A stretch of 37,030 bases of DNA from Gallionella sp. (lineage in GTDB: Bacteria; Pseudomonadota; Gammaproteobacteria; Burkholderiales; Gallionellaceae). The position numbers were made by a program, and so were the translations under genes. The notes under the pieces were generated by a model. The model saw only the letters and a list, made by a program, of their open reading frames with translations, did not search any database and was not told where the DNA came from. The stretch covers positions 1 to 37,030 of the forward strand of contig JAUSLX010000057.1 in NCBI GenBank assembly GCA_030645775.1. The letters are read 5' to 3'. This document shows positions 17,403 to 25,796 of this stretch, one piece after another (position 1 is the first letter of the stretch; each line of letters begins with the position of its first letter).

Positions 17403-19295
17403 TTACCAATGAAGTCGCCTTAGCAGTGCGCTCTTCTTTTTCTGGTGGGATTGCATGCGATGCAGGATGTCGTCCAATGTCTGGATTGCCTCAATAATAT
17501 GCGCGCCCTTGTTCAACATGACGCATTCGGCACGCACACCCATGGCTGCATCGGTAATTTCAGCGCGACTCGGTTTGCCGTTTTTGGATAATCCCTCCAG
17601 CACCTGGGTAGCCCATATCACCGGCAAATGAGCCGCTTCGGCCAACCAGAGAATTTCTTCCTGCAACTCGGCCATTCTTTCGTAACCACACTCCACCGCC
17701 AGATCGCCGCGAGCAATCATGACGCCGACGGTTGATGAGCGCAATAATGTGAATAATAGTTCCGGCAGATGCTCGAATGCGGCGCGCGTTTCGATTTTTA
17801 GCACGATGCCAAGCTTCCCCGCATTAAGGCGTTTCAGATGTTTTTGCAATAACTCAATGTCAGCGGAATGGCGCACGAATGAAAGTCCGACCATATCGGC
17901 ATTTTGAACGACAAATTCCAGGTGTTCGATGTCTTGAGCCGTCAGACCATCCAGCACAAGTCGGCTGTCCGGCAGGTTGATGCCCTTATTGGCCAGTAGT
18001 TTCTCACCGCCTTTGCGGGCCTGTGTGATCTCGACCACGATTTCTTTTTTGCTCGCACTGCGGATTAGGCCGCCGATTCTGCCATCGTCGATCAGGATGC
18101 GTTCACCTGGTTGAACGGCGCGAAAAATCTCCGGCAGGGAACAGGAAATGCTGGCAGCGCGCAGCAAATTCCCGTTGCTATCGAATTGAGCCGGCATGCC
18201 CGGTAATGGCTCACGCGTGACGATCAAATGGTCTCCGTGGTGAAGTCGGATTTGTTCGGGGGTCGGAGGCAGTGCCCCGACATTGCCGGTACGACCCGCC
18301 CGGCGCGTTTGACCGGATGACGAGAGTCGCAGCAGTCTAAGCTCCATGCCGGGCGTGATATAGGTGGTCTGGCTGGATTCTGCCCAAAATCCGCCCCCGA
18401 TCTGTTCAACCAGTTTCAACGTGCGGGAGGCCCCCCTTGCGTCGGTAAATTCAATGATGTCGCGAGAGGTTGCCAGTGTGAGCCAATCCTCATCGACAGG
18501 AAGGTAAGCATTAGCGAGAGGCGGACAGGAAGAATCATCGCCTTCGGGGTGCAGCCATATCCGTGCGGGTGCAGTCACATTGCCATAGGTGTCCCGCTGT
18601 GGCTGCCATTTGAGTACGGCAGGCCTGAGCGCAATTTCACCCGTGCGCAACTTGGGCCCACCCAAGTCCATCAGTATGCGGCAGTGCCTGCCTGTTTCAC
18701 TGCGGGCCAGATTGATTTGTTCAATCATGCGCGCCCATATTTCCAGATTGTCGTGCGCGCAGTTGATACGCGCACAATCCATGCCGTGAACGAGCATGTC
18801 TTTGATCAATGAATAATCATCTGCTACTTCACCTGGCAAGGTGACCATGATGCGGACACGGCGACCTGAGGGGGGCTTGCCAAGCAAATTGCTGGTATTG
18901 TTTTCAAGCAGGGTTGCACCCGTTGGGGTTGAAGTGGGTATTATTTCATCTGCCGACTGCTTGCCTAACGCGCAACGCAAAAGGTCAATGATGGCAGTGA
19001 GGTTGGTGAAGACATGCGATTCCATGCGACCTAATGATGACAACCCTACCACTGCCAGTCTTTCCTGCAGCGACCGCATATCTCGCCGCCTCAGGCCAAG
19101 GTAGTGAATCAGATTGATGGCGCTTGCCAGATGGAGTGGATTTATAAGTAGCTGTGTTTTTGCAGAGAGATGCTCAACCTCCATTATCTCATCCAGCAAT
19201 CCCTCCAATTCATGCAATAAGCCATAGTAAGGATGCACATCACGGGCCTGGTGTGAGATTGATGGTTCTTTCGGGTTTTGTATGCTCGTACGCAC
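17403..19295 (-). CDS. Atypical pyruvate-kinase-like protein with N-terminal extension
   Basis: The 630-aa protein has a pyruvate kinase barrel from about residue 147: ARINCAH near 175, LGGPKLRTGE near 211, DDGRIGG near 403, the Mg/K site VLKIETR near 498, VMIARGDLAVE near 525, ATQVLE near 562 and PSRAEITDAA near 575. Pyruvate kinase makes pyruvate and ATP from PEP and ADP. Differences are striking: a ~145-residue helical N-terminal domain of unknown role, a B-domain region near 180 residues instead of about 100, and no C-terminal allosteric domain. Some consensus positions differ (CAH for FSH). It may be a real kinase or a regulatory homologue. It follows the LpxH-like gene by 60 bases. Confidence 0.8.
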   Translation of the reverse strand: MRTSIQNPKEPSISHQARDVHPYYGLLHELEGLLDEIMEVEHLSAKTQLLINPLHLASAINLIHYLGLRRRDMRSLQERLAVVGLSSLGRMESHVFTNLTAIIDLLRCALGKQSADEIIPTSTPTGATLLENNTSNLLGKPPSGRRVRIMVTLPGEVADDYSLIKDMLVHGMDCARINCAHDNLEIWARMIEQINLARSETGRHCRILMDLGGPKLRTGEIALRPAVLKWQPQRDTYGNVTAPARIWLHPEGDDSSCPPLANAYLPVDEDWLTLATSRDIIEFTDARGASRTLKLVEQIGGGFWAESSQTTYITPGMELRLLRLSSSGQTRRAGRTGNVGALPPTPEQIRLHHGDHLIVTREPLPGMPAQFDSNGNLLRAASISCSLPEIFRAVQPGERILIDDGRIGGLIRSASKKEIVVEITQARKGGEKLLANKGINLPDSRLVLDGLTAQDIEHLEFVVQNADMVGLSFVRHSADIELLQKHLKRLNAGKLGIVLKIETRAAFEHLPELLFTLLRSSTVGVMIARGDLAVECGYERMAELQEEILWLAEAAHLPVIWATQVLEGLSKNGKPSRAEITDAAMGVRAECVMLNKGAHIIEAIQTLDDILHRMQSHQKKKSALLRRLHW

Positions 19296-19355
19296 GATGA
19301 TTCTCAGTCAATAAAAAGTCAATTGACCGCATTCTAGGCGCGTTAGATTGAAGAA

Positions 19356-20111
19356 TTATGACGGATTGCTGGTTTTGCGATCCCAGACGATGAGTTCCAT
19401 TTCGCCATTCAGGTGTTCGACGATAGCCGTGCAACTGTCAACCCAATCACCGCAGTTCATATAAGTCAGGCCGCCGATATCCTTGATGTTGGGCCAATGA
19501 ATGTGGCCGCAGATTACGCCATCCAGTTTGTTTTCACGGGCGTGGCGAATAAGCGCATCCTCAAAGTCAAAGATGAAATTAACCGCTTTTTTGATCTTGC
19601 GCTTGGCATATCCGGCCAGAGACCAATAACCCGGGCGGCGCAAGGAACGGCGCAGCCAGGATAGCCAGATGTTGATCCTGACCAGAAAGTTATAGAGGAC
19701 ATCTCCGAGCAGAGCGACCCATTTGTAGTGACGCGTTACCTGGTCGAATGCATCGCCATGGATCAGCAAAAATTTCCGCCCTGTTGCAGTCACATGAGTG
19801 TGCGTCAGCTCGATTTGAATGCCGCCAAACGAAGTGCCGGCATATTCCCGAACCACCTCATCGTGATTCCCGGGTATGAACATGACTGTTTCACCATGCC
19901 GCGCCCGTTTGAGTATTTTTTGCAGTACTGTGTTGTGATCTGCGCTCCAATACAGACCGCTACGGCTTATTTGCCAAAAATCAACGATGTCCCCCAGCAG
20001 AAACAGGTTCTCGGCAGGATGGTCGCGCAAAAAATCAAGCAGGCGGTCCGCCTGGCAGGCACGGGTACCCAAATGCACATCAGATATAAATATGGAACGG
20101 ACGGGTGGCAT
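19356..20111 (-). CDS. LpxH-like metallophosphoesterase (UDP-2,3-diacylglucosamine diphosphatase family)
   Basis: This 251-aa calcineurin-like phosphoesterase has all five metal motifs: SDVHLG, GDIVDFW, GNHDE, IHGDAFD and GHIHWP. LpxH removes UMP from UDP-2,3-diacylglucosamine in lipid A synthesis. This protein keeps the ordinary GNHDE where E. coli LpxH has GNRDF, and has a basic amphipathic insert (LSWLRRSLRRPGYW), so it belongs to the LpxH-like side branch and may act on another lipid. Its ATG is 4 bases after the stop of a 46-aa ORF and has no clear ribosome binding site, so translation is probably coupled. Confidence 0.82.
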   Translation of the reverse strand: MPPVRSIFISDVHLGTRACQADRLLDFLRDHPAENLFLLGDIVDFWQISRSGLYWSADHNTVLQKILKRARHGETVMFIPGNHDEVVREYAGTSFGGIQIELTHTHVTATGRKFLLIHGDAFDQVTRHYKWVALLGDVLYNFLVRINIWLSWLRRSLRRPGYWSLAGYAKRKIKKAVNFIFDFEDALIRHARENKLDGVICGHIHWPNIKDIGGLTYMNCGDWVDSCTAIVEHLNGEMELIVWDRKTSNPS

Positions 20112-20115
20112 GGGT

Positions 20116-20256
20116 CTATATGGATGTTATCAAGGAGGAAATTGCCGGTAAGGCGACGATGATCGTCAGGGTGCAGACTACCCCCCAGCGCACGATTTTG
20201 AAAAAGAGTTGCAAGTAATTTCTCGTTTTATGAACACGATAATCGCGTGGCATCAT
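20116..20256 (-). CDS. 46-aa single-span membrane peptide between the OlsB-like and LpxH-like genes
   Basis: This frame is below the track's size limit. Its ATGATG overlaps the TGA of the OlsB-like gene (ATGA arrangement), and its TAG ends 4 bases before the LpxH-like ATG. The product begins MMPRDYRVHKTRNYLQLFFK, a basic N-terminus, followed by a hydrophobic helix (VVCTLTIIVALPAISSLITSI), consistent with a cytoplasmic N-terminus and one membrane span. No family is recognised. The exact fit between two coupled genes is the main argument that it is translated; it could also serve mainly to carry ribosomes across the gap. Confidence 0.6.
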   Translation of the reverse strand: MMPRDYRVHKTRNYLQLFFKIVRWGVVCTLTIIVALPAISSLITSI

Positions 20257-21002
20257 TTAAGGAAATGCCTGGCATAACGGTCATTCATGCGTGACATCGG
20301 CAGCAGGATTAACAAGTCTGCAGTGTTGAATTCCGGGTCCCATGCCGGTTCGCCGCAAATATAAGCGCCCAGTCGCAAGTAGCCTTTGAGCAACGGCGGG
20401 ACAGGCGCATCGAGATACTGGTTCAGGGCGTGCAGCGGTAACGGACAACGGGGGAACACGCTGTATTCAACTGGTGCGCCGTATACTCTGTGCAATTTGC
20501 GATAGAGGCTGGCGGCGACATGACCACCGTCTGCCATACTGATACTGGCGCAGCCAATCAGATACTCGTGACTGTAGCGCTGCATGTATTGAGCCAGACC
20601 GCCCCACAGTTGAGTGATCGTCCCGCCATCGCGGTAATCCCGGTGCACACAGGAACGTCCCACTTCAACCATGCTGGCACTGAGATGCAGTAATCGGGTT
20701 ATATCAAATTCGGTCTGTGCATAGTAGCCGCCGATTTTCTGCGCCTGATTGGGTGAGAGGATGCGATAAGTCCCGACGACTTTATTCTCGTCGCTTTCGC
20801 GCACGATCAGATGTTCGCAGTATTTATCGAATATATCGCGGTCGATTTCTTCTTTTGCGCTGGGCAGGTTGGCACCCATTTCTTCGGCAAACACCTTGTA
20901 GCGCAAACGTTGCGCTTCCAGTACTTCGGCATGGCTATGTGCCAGTGTGGTGATTAGTCGTCGTTGAACGACAGGGTGATTTTGTCGGTTGAGTTCCAGC
21001 AT
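20253..21002 (-). CDS. olsB: OlsB-like N-acyltransferase (GNAT fold, hemolysin-like)
   Basis: OlsB transfers a 3-hydroxyacyl chain from ACP to the amine of ornithine, making lyso-ornithine lipid. The protein shows the family pattern RLRYKVFAEEMGA, EHLIVRESDENKVVGTYRIL, EVGRSCVHRDYRDGGTITQLW and a C-terminal LPMSRMNDRYARHFL. I prefer ATG 21002 (249 aa) because AGG lies 8 bases upstream; the track start is a GTG nine bases earlier. A PlsC-type gene 88 bases upstream could supply the second (OlsA) step. The amine substrate could be ornithine or another amino acid. Confidence 0.85.
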   Translation of the reverse strand: MLELNRQNHPVVQRRLITTLAHSHAEVLEAQRLRYKVFAEEMGANLPSAKEEIDRDIFDKYCEHLIVRESDENKVVGTYRILSPNQAQKIGGYYAQTEFDITRLLHLSASMVEVGRSCVHRDYRDGGTITQLWGGLAQYMQRYSHEYLIGCASISMADGGHVAASLYRKLHRVYGAPVEYSVFPRCPLPLHALNQYLDAPVPPLLKGYLRLGAYICGEPAWDPEFNTADLLILLPMSRMNDRYARHFLK

Positions 21003-21090
21003 TGCATCCACCTGTTGGTTTGAAGATGTTTGCAGATTACGGAGCGCCTGTTGCAGCGCGATGACGGGAATATGAAGAAAGTGTTAACGG

Positions 21091-21954
21091 TTATCTGGGT
21101 GTCTGACCCATGTCCTGGCTGATCAGCAACGCGTAGGCTGACTGGGATGAGAGAATCTCTTGATTAGGGCTGATTTGCTCCGGTTTTCGTTTATGCGGAG
21201 CGATGTTTGCCAATTTCAGTGCGATGGCTTGTTGGGCAGCACGTGACAGCACACGGCGATTCTCGTTGCTAGTTATCAATGCGGGAGTGAATATAACGAG
21301 TGAGTTAAGCTGTTGACAGCACAGAATCTGCCAGATGGATTGCGCAAGGGTTGTGTCACCGGTGAAAGCCGCCGCTGTGCTCAGTTCGCCTGCTTCATCC
21401 CGGTAGTGCAGTGCAATCGGGCACAGACTGACCCCTGCATCAACCGCAGGCTGGATGAGTGCCGAGTGGAAGTGGCCGACCTGCTTGCCGTCCGTGGTGG
21501 TGCCCTCGGGGAATAGCCCTACACTAACGCCTTGATTAAGCAGCGTGCTGATGCGCTGATTGATCGAGGCTGCATTTTGGCGCAGGGAACGTTCAATGAA
21601 AATAGTGCCGCTGCGTTCGCATAGCCAACCGATCAGTGGCCAGCTGCGGACTTCCGATTTGGCAATAAACAGTGAGGGATGAATCGCATTCAGCACGAAA
21701 ATGTCCAGCCATGAGACATGGTTGGCGACCATCAGACAACCCGTTCCGTCGCGCGCAGGCGGCAGCCCATCGATCTGGATACCAATATTGAGGATGCCCA
21801 ATATTTGTCTGCTCCAGTTTTTCAGGGTGCGGCGTTGCCGCGCCTGATCCATGAATGGATAAAACAGCGCCAGCAACATCCCGTGCAAGAGGTGCAGTGC
21901 GAGGCGGCAGCCACGGAATACGCTGACCAGTCTGTTCGGCGAGCGCTTAACCAT
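21091..21954 (-). CDS. Lysophospholipid acyltransferase (PlsC/OlsA-like)
   Basis: The real gene starts at ATG 21954 (MVKRSPNRLVSVFRGCRLAL), overlapping the stop of the GGDEF gene by 8 bases; the 444-aa track ORF reads back through that gene out of frame. The 287-aa product has an N-terminal membrane helix and the acyltransferase motifs NHVSWLD (HX4D), FIERS, and FPEGTTTDG. Such enzymes acylate 1-acyl-glycerol-3-phosphate or, as OlsA, lyso-ornithine lipid. The neighbouring OlsB-like gene favours the OlsA role, but PlsC activity is not excluded. The C-terminus (about 50 residues) is poorly conserved-looking. Confidence 0.85.
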   Translation of the reverse strand: MVKRSPNRLVSVFRGCRLALHLLHGMLLALFYPFMDQARQRRTLKNWSRQILGILNIGIQIDGLPPARDGTGCLMVANHVSWLDIFVLNAIHPSLFIAKSEVRSWPLIGWLCERSGTIFIERSLRQNAASINQRISTLLNQGVSVGLFPEGTTTDGKQVGHFHSALIQPAVDAGVSLCPIALHYRDEAGELSTAAAFTGDTTLAQSIWQILCCQQLNSLVIFTPALITSNENRRVLSRAAQQAIALKLANIAPHKRKPEQISPNQEILSSQSAYALLISQDMGQTPR

Positions 21955-23134
21955 AGCAGGCAATGTCGATTTCAGGCAGAGCCGATTCGCGCCGCTCGAT
22001 GAACAGGCTGTTGCCCGGTATTTTTTTGGCCATTTTCCGGGCGGCGCTAACCGCATCCGATACTTCGTGGTGCGAATCAAATCGGTCGGAACTGATCCAG
22101 ACCGCGCCAATCGTGAGCGTGGGTAGCGGGTGATGAACGATGCGACCTTGTCTGTCTTCCGTAAAATAGCCGCCGATCGAACGGTCTTCCTTGTCGAACA
22201 TTCTTGCTGACGTTTGTGCAAAGGCAGTGAGTGCCTGATTACAACGTAACGCCCAATCGGGGCTTTGCAGGACAAGAATAAAGTCATCACCGCCGATATG
22301 ACCGATAAAATCGCACTTTGAATCGCAGACCTTGCCGAGTAGCTTGCCGATAAACTGGATGAGTTCATCCCCCCTGTAATAGCCGTACTTATTGTTGAAG
22401 TGTTTGAAGTTGTCCAGGTCGCCATAACAGACAGCGAATGATTTGCCGGATTGAAGAAAATGTTCTATGTGTTCTTTGATCGGTACATTTCCGGGCAGCA
22501 AGGTCAATGGATTGGCATAGCGTGCTGTTTCGATATGTGCTTTGGTGATTTCACGCAACAGGTCTTGTCCGACGCCCAAACCGATATAGCGGCCTTGTTC
22601 GGTAATGATGAAACCGTCGGTAAAATGCCGGATGTCGGATTCGCTCAGGAATTCGCTCAACTCATGAATAGGGGTGGATTTTTCCACCAGCAGCGGTGCC
22701 TGATTCATTAGTTCGGCGCAGGTTTTTTTGCCGGGTAGTTCACGATGGAAAGGCTGTGCGAAACTATCGAAAAATTGATGTCGGTTAATCAACCCAACGG
22801 GATGCCCCTGCTCGACGACAGGGATGGAGCGCAAACTTTTGTCGGCGGAAAAGTGAGCGAATATTTTTTCAATCCCGGTGTCCGGCTGGAACGACTCTGC
22901 ATAACGTAACAGTGTTTCGACTGTGACGCTGCGTGAATTGCCCGGCGGTTGTTCAACGATGTTATTGGCGTTGGACAGGCAGTCGGCTTCGGCAGAAGCA
23001 CACGGCGGCGGGATGGGGGCGGGATGTGCGATCAAGTAGCTTTGTCCGCAGAAGATGTCTGCGTCGCGGAATTCTGCAATCGTATCTACACCTTTCTCAG
23101 CCATTTGTGTCATGCCTTTAAGTGTTTCCATCAT
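21947..23134 (-). CDS. CBS-pair and GGDEF-domain protein
   Basis: This 395-aa protein has a ~75-residue leader, then two CBS-like units (KSLRSIPVVEQGHPVGLINR; a second with MNQAPLLVEKSTPIHELSEF and GFIITEQGRYIGLGVG), then a GGDEF domain with YGDLDNFKHFNNKYG and the active-site IGGDDF. GGDEF proteins make cyclic di-GMP; CBS pairs bind adenine nucleotides. The usual RxxD inhibitory site before GGDDF reads SKCD and is lost. There is no EAL domain or membrane span. ATG 23134 has AGGG upstream. It opens the lipid operon and overlaps the acyltransferase start. Confidence 0.9.
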   Translation of the reverse strand: MMETLKGMTQMAEKGVDTIAEFRDADIFCGQSYLIAHPAPIPPPCASAEADCLSNANNIVEQPPGNSRSVTVETLLRYAESFQPDTGIEKIFAHFSADKSLRSIPVVEQGHPVGLINRHQFFDSFAQPFHRELPGKKTCAELMNQAPLLVEKSTPIHELSEFLSESDIRHFTDGFIITEQGRYIGLGVGQDLLREITKAHIETARYANPLTLLPGNVPIKEHIEHFLQSGKSFAVCYGDLDNFKHFNNKYGYYRGDELIQFIGKLLGKVCDSKCDFIGHIGGDDFILVLQSPDWALRCNQALTAFAQTSARMFDKEDRSIGGYFTEDRQGRIVHHPLPTLTIGAVWISSDRFDSHHEVSDAVSAARKMAKKIPGNSLFIERRESALPEIDIACYG

Positions 23135-23244
23135 AAACTGCCCTGTGTATGGATAGGTGCGGTAGCGTAGCCCGCGGATATTTCAATTACGTTAAGAGGG
23201 TGTGGTCTTTGTCGTGAGCTATCAGCGCATTTTTAAAATTAAGG

Positions 23245-23273
23245 TTGAATATTTTTGATTCCGCCTGTAAAAT
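23245..23273 (+). promoter_or_regulatory. Sigma-70 promoter for rpmB-rpmG
   Basis: TTGAAT (23245-23250) and TAAAAT (23268-23273) are separated by 17 bases, 35 bases before the rpmB ATG. Confidence 0.7.
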
Positions 23274-23307
23274 CCGCGCTCTTTTGAAAATCGGTTGGAG
23301 TAGAAGC

Positions 23308-23544
23308 ATGGCGCGAGTATGTCAAGTGACGGGCAAAGGCCCGATGAGTGGAAACAATGTTTCACATGCGAACAACAGAACCAAGCGCCGCTTCTTGCCT
23401 AATCTGCAACGTCGCCGTTTCTGGGTTGAGGCTGAAAATCGCTGGGTCAGCTTACGCTTGACTAATGCGGGCCTGCGTACCATCGACAAGAATGGTATTG
23501 AGTCCGTGTTGAGCGATATGCGCGCACGCGGCGAAAAAATCTAA
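23308..23544 (+). CDS. rpmB: Large ribosomal subunit protein bL28
   Basis: The start is ATG 23308 ([20 protein letters not shown]), with GGAG upstream, giving 78 aa; the track ORF begins at the promoter's -35. The sequence matches bL28 throughout ([34 protein letters not shown]). It has no zinc cysteine pairs, only one Cys near the start. rpmG follows after 11 bases, as in most proteobacteria. Confidence 0.98.
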   Translation: MARVCQVTGKGPMSGNNVSHANNRTKRRFLPNLQRRRFWVEAENRWVSLRLTNAGLRTIDKNGIESVLSDMRARGEKI

Positions 23545-23555
23545 GGAGCTAGAAA

Positions 23556-23711
23556 ATGCGTGAAAAAATCAAACTTGAGTCCAGTGCCGGTACCGGTCAT
23601 TTCTATACCACGGACAAGAACAAGCGCACCACACCGGGCAAGATCGAAATGAAGAAATACGATCCCGTGGTTCGCAAGCACGTCATGTACAAGGAAACCA
23701 AGCTGAAGTAA
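23556..23711 (+). CDS. rpmG: Large ribosomal subunit protein bL33
   Basis: The 51-aa frame is too short for the ORF track. It reads [20 protein letters not shown], then [20 protein letters not shown] and [11 protein letters not shown], the standard bL33 sequence of the zinc-free type (no CxxC pairs). AAGGAG precedes the ATG at good spacing. It is co-transcribed with rpmB and closed by the terminator at 23733. Confidence 0.98.
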   Translation: MREKIKLESSAGTGHFYTTDKNKRTTPGKIEMKKYDPVVRKHVMYKETKLK

Positions 23712-23732
23712 TTCAGTCTGGCTTCATCGTGC

Positions 23733-23764
23733 AAAAAAACCCGCTCAGGCGGGTTTTTTGTTTT
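23733..23764 (+). terminator. Terminator of rpmB-rpmG
   Basis: AAAAACCCGC-TCAG-GCGGGTTTTTTG with a T-run, about 20 bases after the rpmG stop. A-rich on the left, so it may also serve minus-strand transcripts. Confidence 0.93.
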
Positions 23765-23829
23765 AGTGCTTGTCGTGACGGTTTTTTCGGGGTGCCTGCG
23801 CGATTATCTGCGCAGGTTCGGTGACAAGA

Positions 23830-24378
23830 TCAGTTGGATTGGATGAGTAGTGAACTGAATTCAGGTGATTTGACCAATTTGCCAATCACATTTTGAACAG
23901 CCGGGAGGTAGGCTTCAGCGGTTTGCTTGCAGGCTGTATCAGCGATAAAGCCGCTCTCAAATTCGTAGTGCTCTGAAACAAATATTGATTTACCGTTCGA
24001 AGAGTTGATGCGCAAACTGATGTCCCACTCGCCGCCAGTGAGTCCTCGAGAAGAAGAAAAACTCAACTTTTCTAAAGTGCCAGTAAGCGTTGTTCTTGGC
24101 GTCTTGTCATCAAACATACCAGCGACTTTTAATTCATCTGCAAGTGCTTTCTGGATGTAACCCTCAAAACTCATATTGTCAGGCGGGGCAATTGGTCCCG
24201 CGCCTCTGCAAGCTTTGTCAAAAACCGCGGGGCCTGCGAATGTTCCAACGCTTATGGCACCAATGCCTATTGCTTTTAGAGCTACGTTGTTATCAGCGGA
24301 AATGTTGTATCGCTGCGGCGTGAATGTAGAGCACGCGCTAAGGGTGAGAATGGAGAGTGCGATGGCAATTTGTTTCAT
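23830..24378 (-). CDS. Putative lipoprotein of unknown function
   Basis: I start at ATG 24378 (GGAG nine bases upstream), which gives a clean lipoprotein signal: MKQIAIALSILTLSACSTF with lipobox LSAC. The 182-aa product would be lipidated and held in the cell envelope. The mature part has a Gly-rich hydrophobic stretch (AIGIGAISVGTFAGPAVF), two Cys residues, and a later section reading as beta-strands (TTLTGTLEKLSFSSS, WDISLRINSSNGKSIFVSEH). I do not recognise a named family. Downstream is the rpmG terminator, convergent. Confidence 0.75.
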   Translation of the reverse strand: MKQIAIALSILTLSACSTFTPQRYNISADNNVALKAIGIGAISVGTFAGPAVFDKACRGAGPIAPPDNMSFEGYIQKALADELKVAGMFDDKTPRTTLTGTLEKLSFSSSRGLTGGEWDISLRINSSNGKSIFVSEHYEFESGFIADTACKQTAEAYLPAVQNVIGKLVKSPEFSSLLIQSN

Positions 24379-24526
24379 GTTGTAATACTCCATGTGTGAG
24401 TAACGAAATGCACACCTCAAGGTCGGTGCGCCCTATTGAAATACGGTATGTAACTTTGCTCATGTCATTTCAACACGCTTAAGATTCGGTTTTGAGGGCG
24501 AGCGTTTGCGCCGGATGCTTTAACCG

Positions 24527-24883
24527 CTATTCAGGTTGCCCCTGCGTCCATTCCTTCGCTGTTTCGTAGTCGGTGAATACGCAAATTTCCGCATCGACGA
24601 ACAGGCGCGACAGCCAGGCGTTCCAGGTGACCCATTGGTTGTCGGTGACCACGGCGATTTTGCTGAAGTCATGGTTGTGTTCGCTGCTGAAGAATTTGAT
24701 TTCTTCCCAGGCGACATCGACGCTGTAATCCAGCATGCCGCGCAGGTCGAACAGCAGGTTGAGCGCGCCGGGGGTGGTCAGTTTGTACAGGGATTGTTGT
24801 TCGAAGGCCTTGAAGTCGGCCAGGGTGAATTCGCCCAGCACGGCTACGTTGACGAGGTTGTCGGTTTGTTCGATGGTAATCAC
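24527..24883 (-). CDS. SpoIIAA-like (STAS-fold) protein
   Basis: The 118-aa product fits the SpoIIAA-like family (PF11964 type): ITIEQTDNLVNVAVLGEFTL at the start, LLFDLRGMLDY in the middle, KIAVVTDNQWVTWNAWLSRL and CVFTDYETAKEWTQ at the end. Members have a STAS-like fold and unknown biochemical role. The start is a GTG with GAGG seven bases upstream. It lies 19 bases after the end of the EamA gene on the same strand. Confidence 0.82.
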   Translation of the reverse strand: MITIEQTDNLVNVAVLGEFTLADFKAFEQQSLYKLTTPGALNLLFDLRGMLDYSVDVAWEEIKFFSSEHNHDFSKIAVVTDNQWVTWNAWLSRLFVDAEICVFTDYETAKEWTQGQPE

Positions 24884-24902
24884 AATGCGCCTCTTTCTGT
24901 TT

Positions 24903-25748
24903 TTATGATGGGTGTTTCGGTGACAGGGTCAAGCTTATCACACCGCTGGCGATGATGAACGCCATGCCTGCCCAACTTGTCAGCGGCAGGGTTTCATTCC
25001 ACAACACAATCCCGAACAAACTGGCGAAAACGATGGTGCTGTAGGCCAGACTGCCGACCACCAGCGTCTTGCCGACGCGGTAGGCGCGGGTCATCGCGAG
25101 TTGCGCGAAGGTGGCGGTGCCGCCCAGACCCAGCAGAATCAGCAGGCCATGCGTGGTGATGCTATGCATGGTGTCGAACAGCATCAATGCACCGCTGCCC
25201 AGGGTCGCGGTCAGACTGAAGTAAAACACCGTGCGCGTTACGGGCTCGCCCAGCATCCCCAGTTGTTTGACGTTGAGGTAGGCGATCCCGGCGAGAAAGC
25301 CCGAAATCAGTCCCAACAGGCCGGTCAACAACTGGTCGTGTTGCAGTGTCGGGTGCAGCAACAGCACTACGCCGAAAAATCCCAGGCCGATGGTGATGGT
25401 CAGCGGCAGATGGAACTTGTCCTTGAACACCAGCATGGTGAGCAGGGTGAGAAATATCGGTGCGGTGTAGTTGAGCGTGATGGCGGTGGCCAGCGGCAGT
25501 ACGGTGATGCAGTAGAAAAACAGTATCAGCGCCACCGTGCCGGACAGGCCGCGCCACAGATGGTTGCGCCAGTGGTGCGTGGCGGCGCTGATGTGCTGTG
25601 AACGCATGATCAGATACACGATCAGCAGGCCAATAGCGGAGCGGTAGAACACCAGTTCGACATGCGAGAAATACGGTGCGCCCAGCTTGACGAATACGCC
25701 CATGCAGGCGAAAAGCACAGCCGCAACCAGCATCCACAAAGAACCCAT
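24903..25748 (-). CDS. EamA/DMT-family transporter
   Basis: The 281-aa protein has about ten hydrophobic helices in two EamA repeats (first half starting LWMLVAAVLFACMGVFVKLG; second half ISGFLAGIAYLNVKQLG). EamA members export small metabolites or amino acids. Substrate unknown. A GGAG site precedes the ATG. Rieske oxygenase gene lies just upstream (49 bases) and the SpoIIAA-like gene just downstream, so the three could be one transcript. Confidence 0.9.
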   Translation of the reverse strand: MGSLWMLVAAVLFACMGVFVKLGAPYFSHVELVFYRSAIGLLIVYLIMRSQHISAATHHWRNHLWRGLSGTVALILFFYCITVLPLATAITLNYTAPIFLTLLTMLVFKDKFHLPLTITIGLGFFGVVLLLHPTLQHDQLLTGLLGLISGFLAGIAYLNVKQLGMLGEPVTRTVFYFSLTATLGSGALMLFDTMHSITTHGLLILLGLGGTATFAQLAMTRAYRVGKTLVVGSLAYSTIVFASLFGIVLWNETLPLTSWAGMAFIIASGVISLTLSPKHPS

Positions 25749-25796
25749 ACAAAGTAGCTCCGTAGAATTGGGTAGAAAAACAGGTGAGAAGGTGTT

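Noticed and set aside
21091-22425. 444-aa version of the acyltransferase gene
   Set aside because: The first 157 residues are an out-of-frame reading of the GGDEF gene; the acyltransferase domain begins at 21954.
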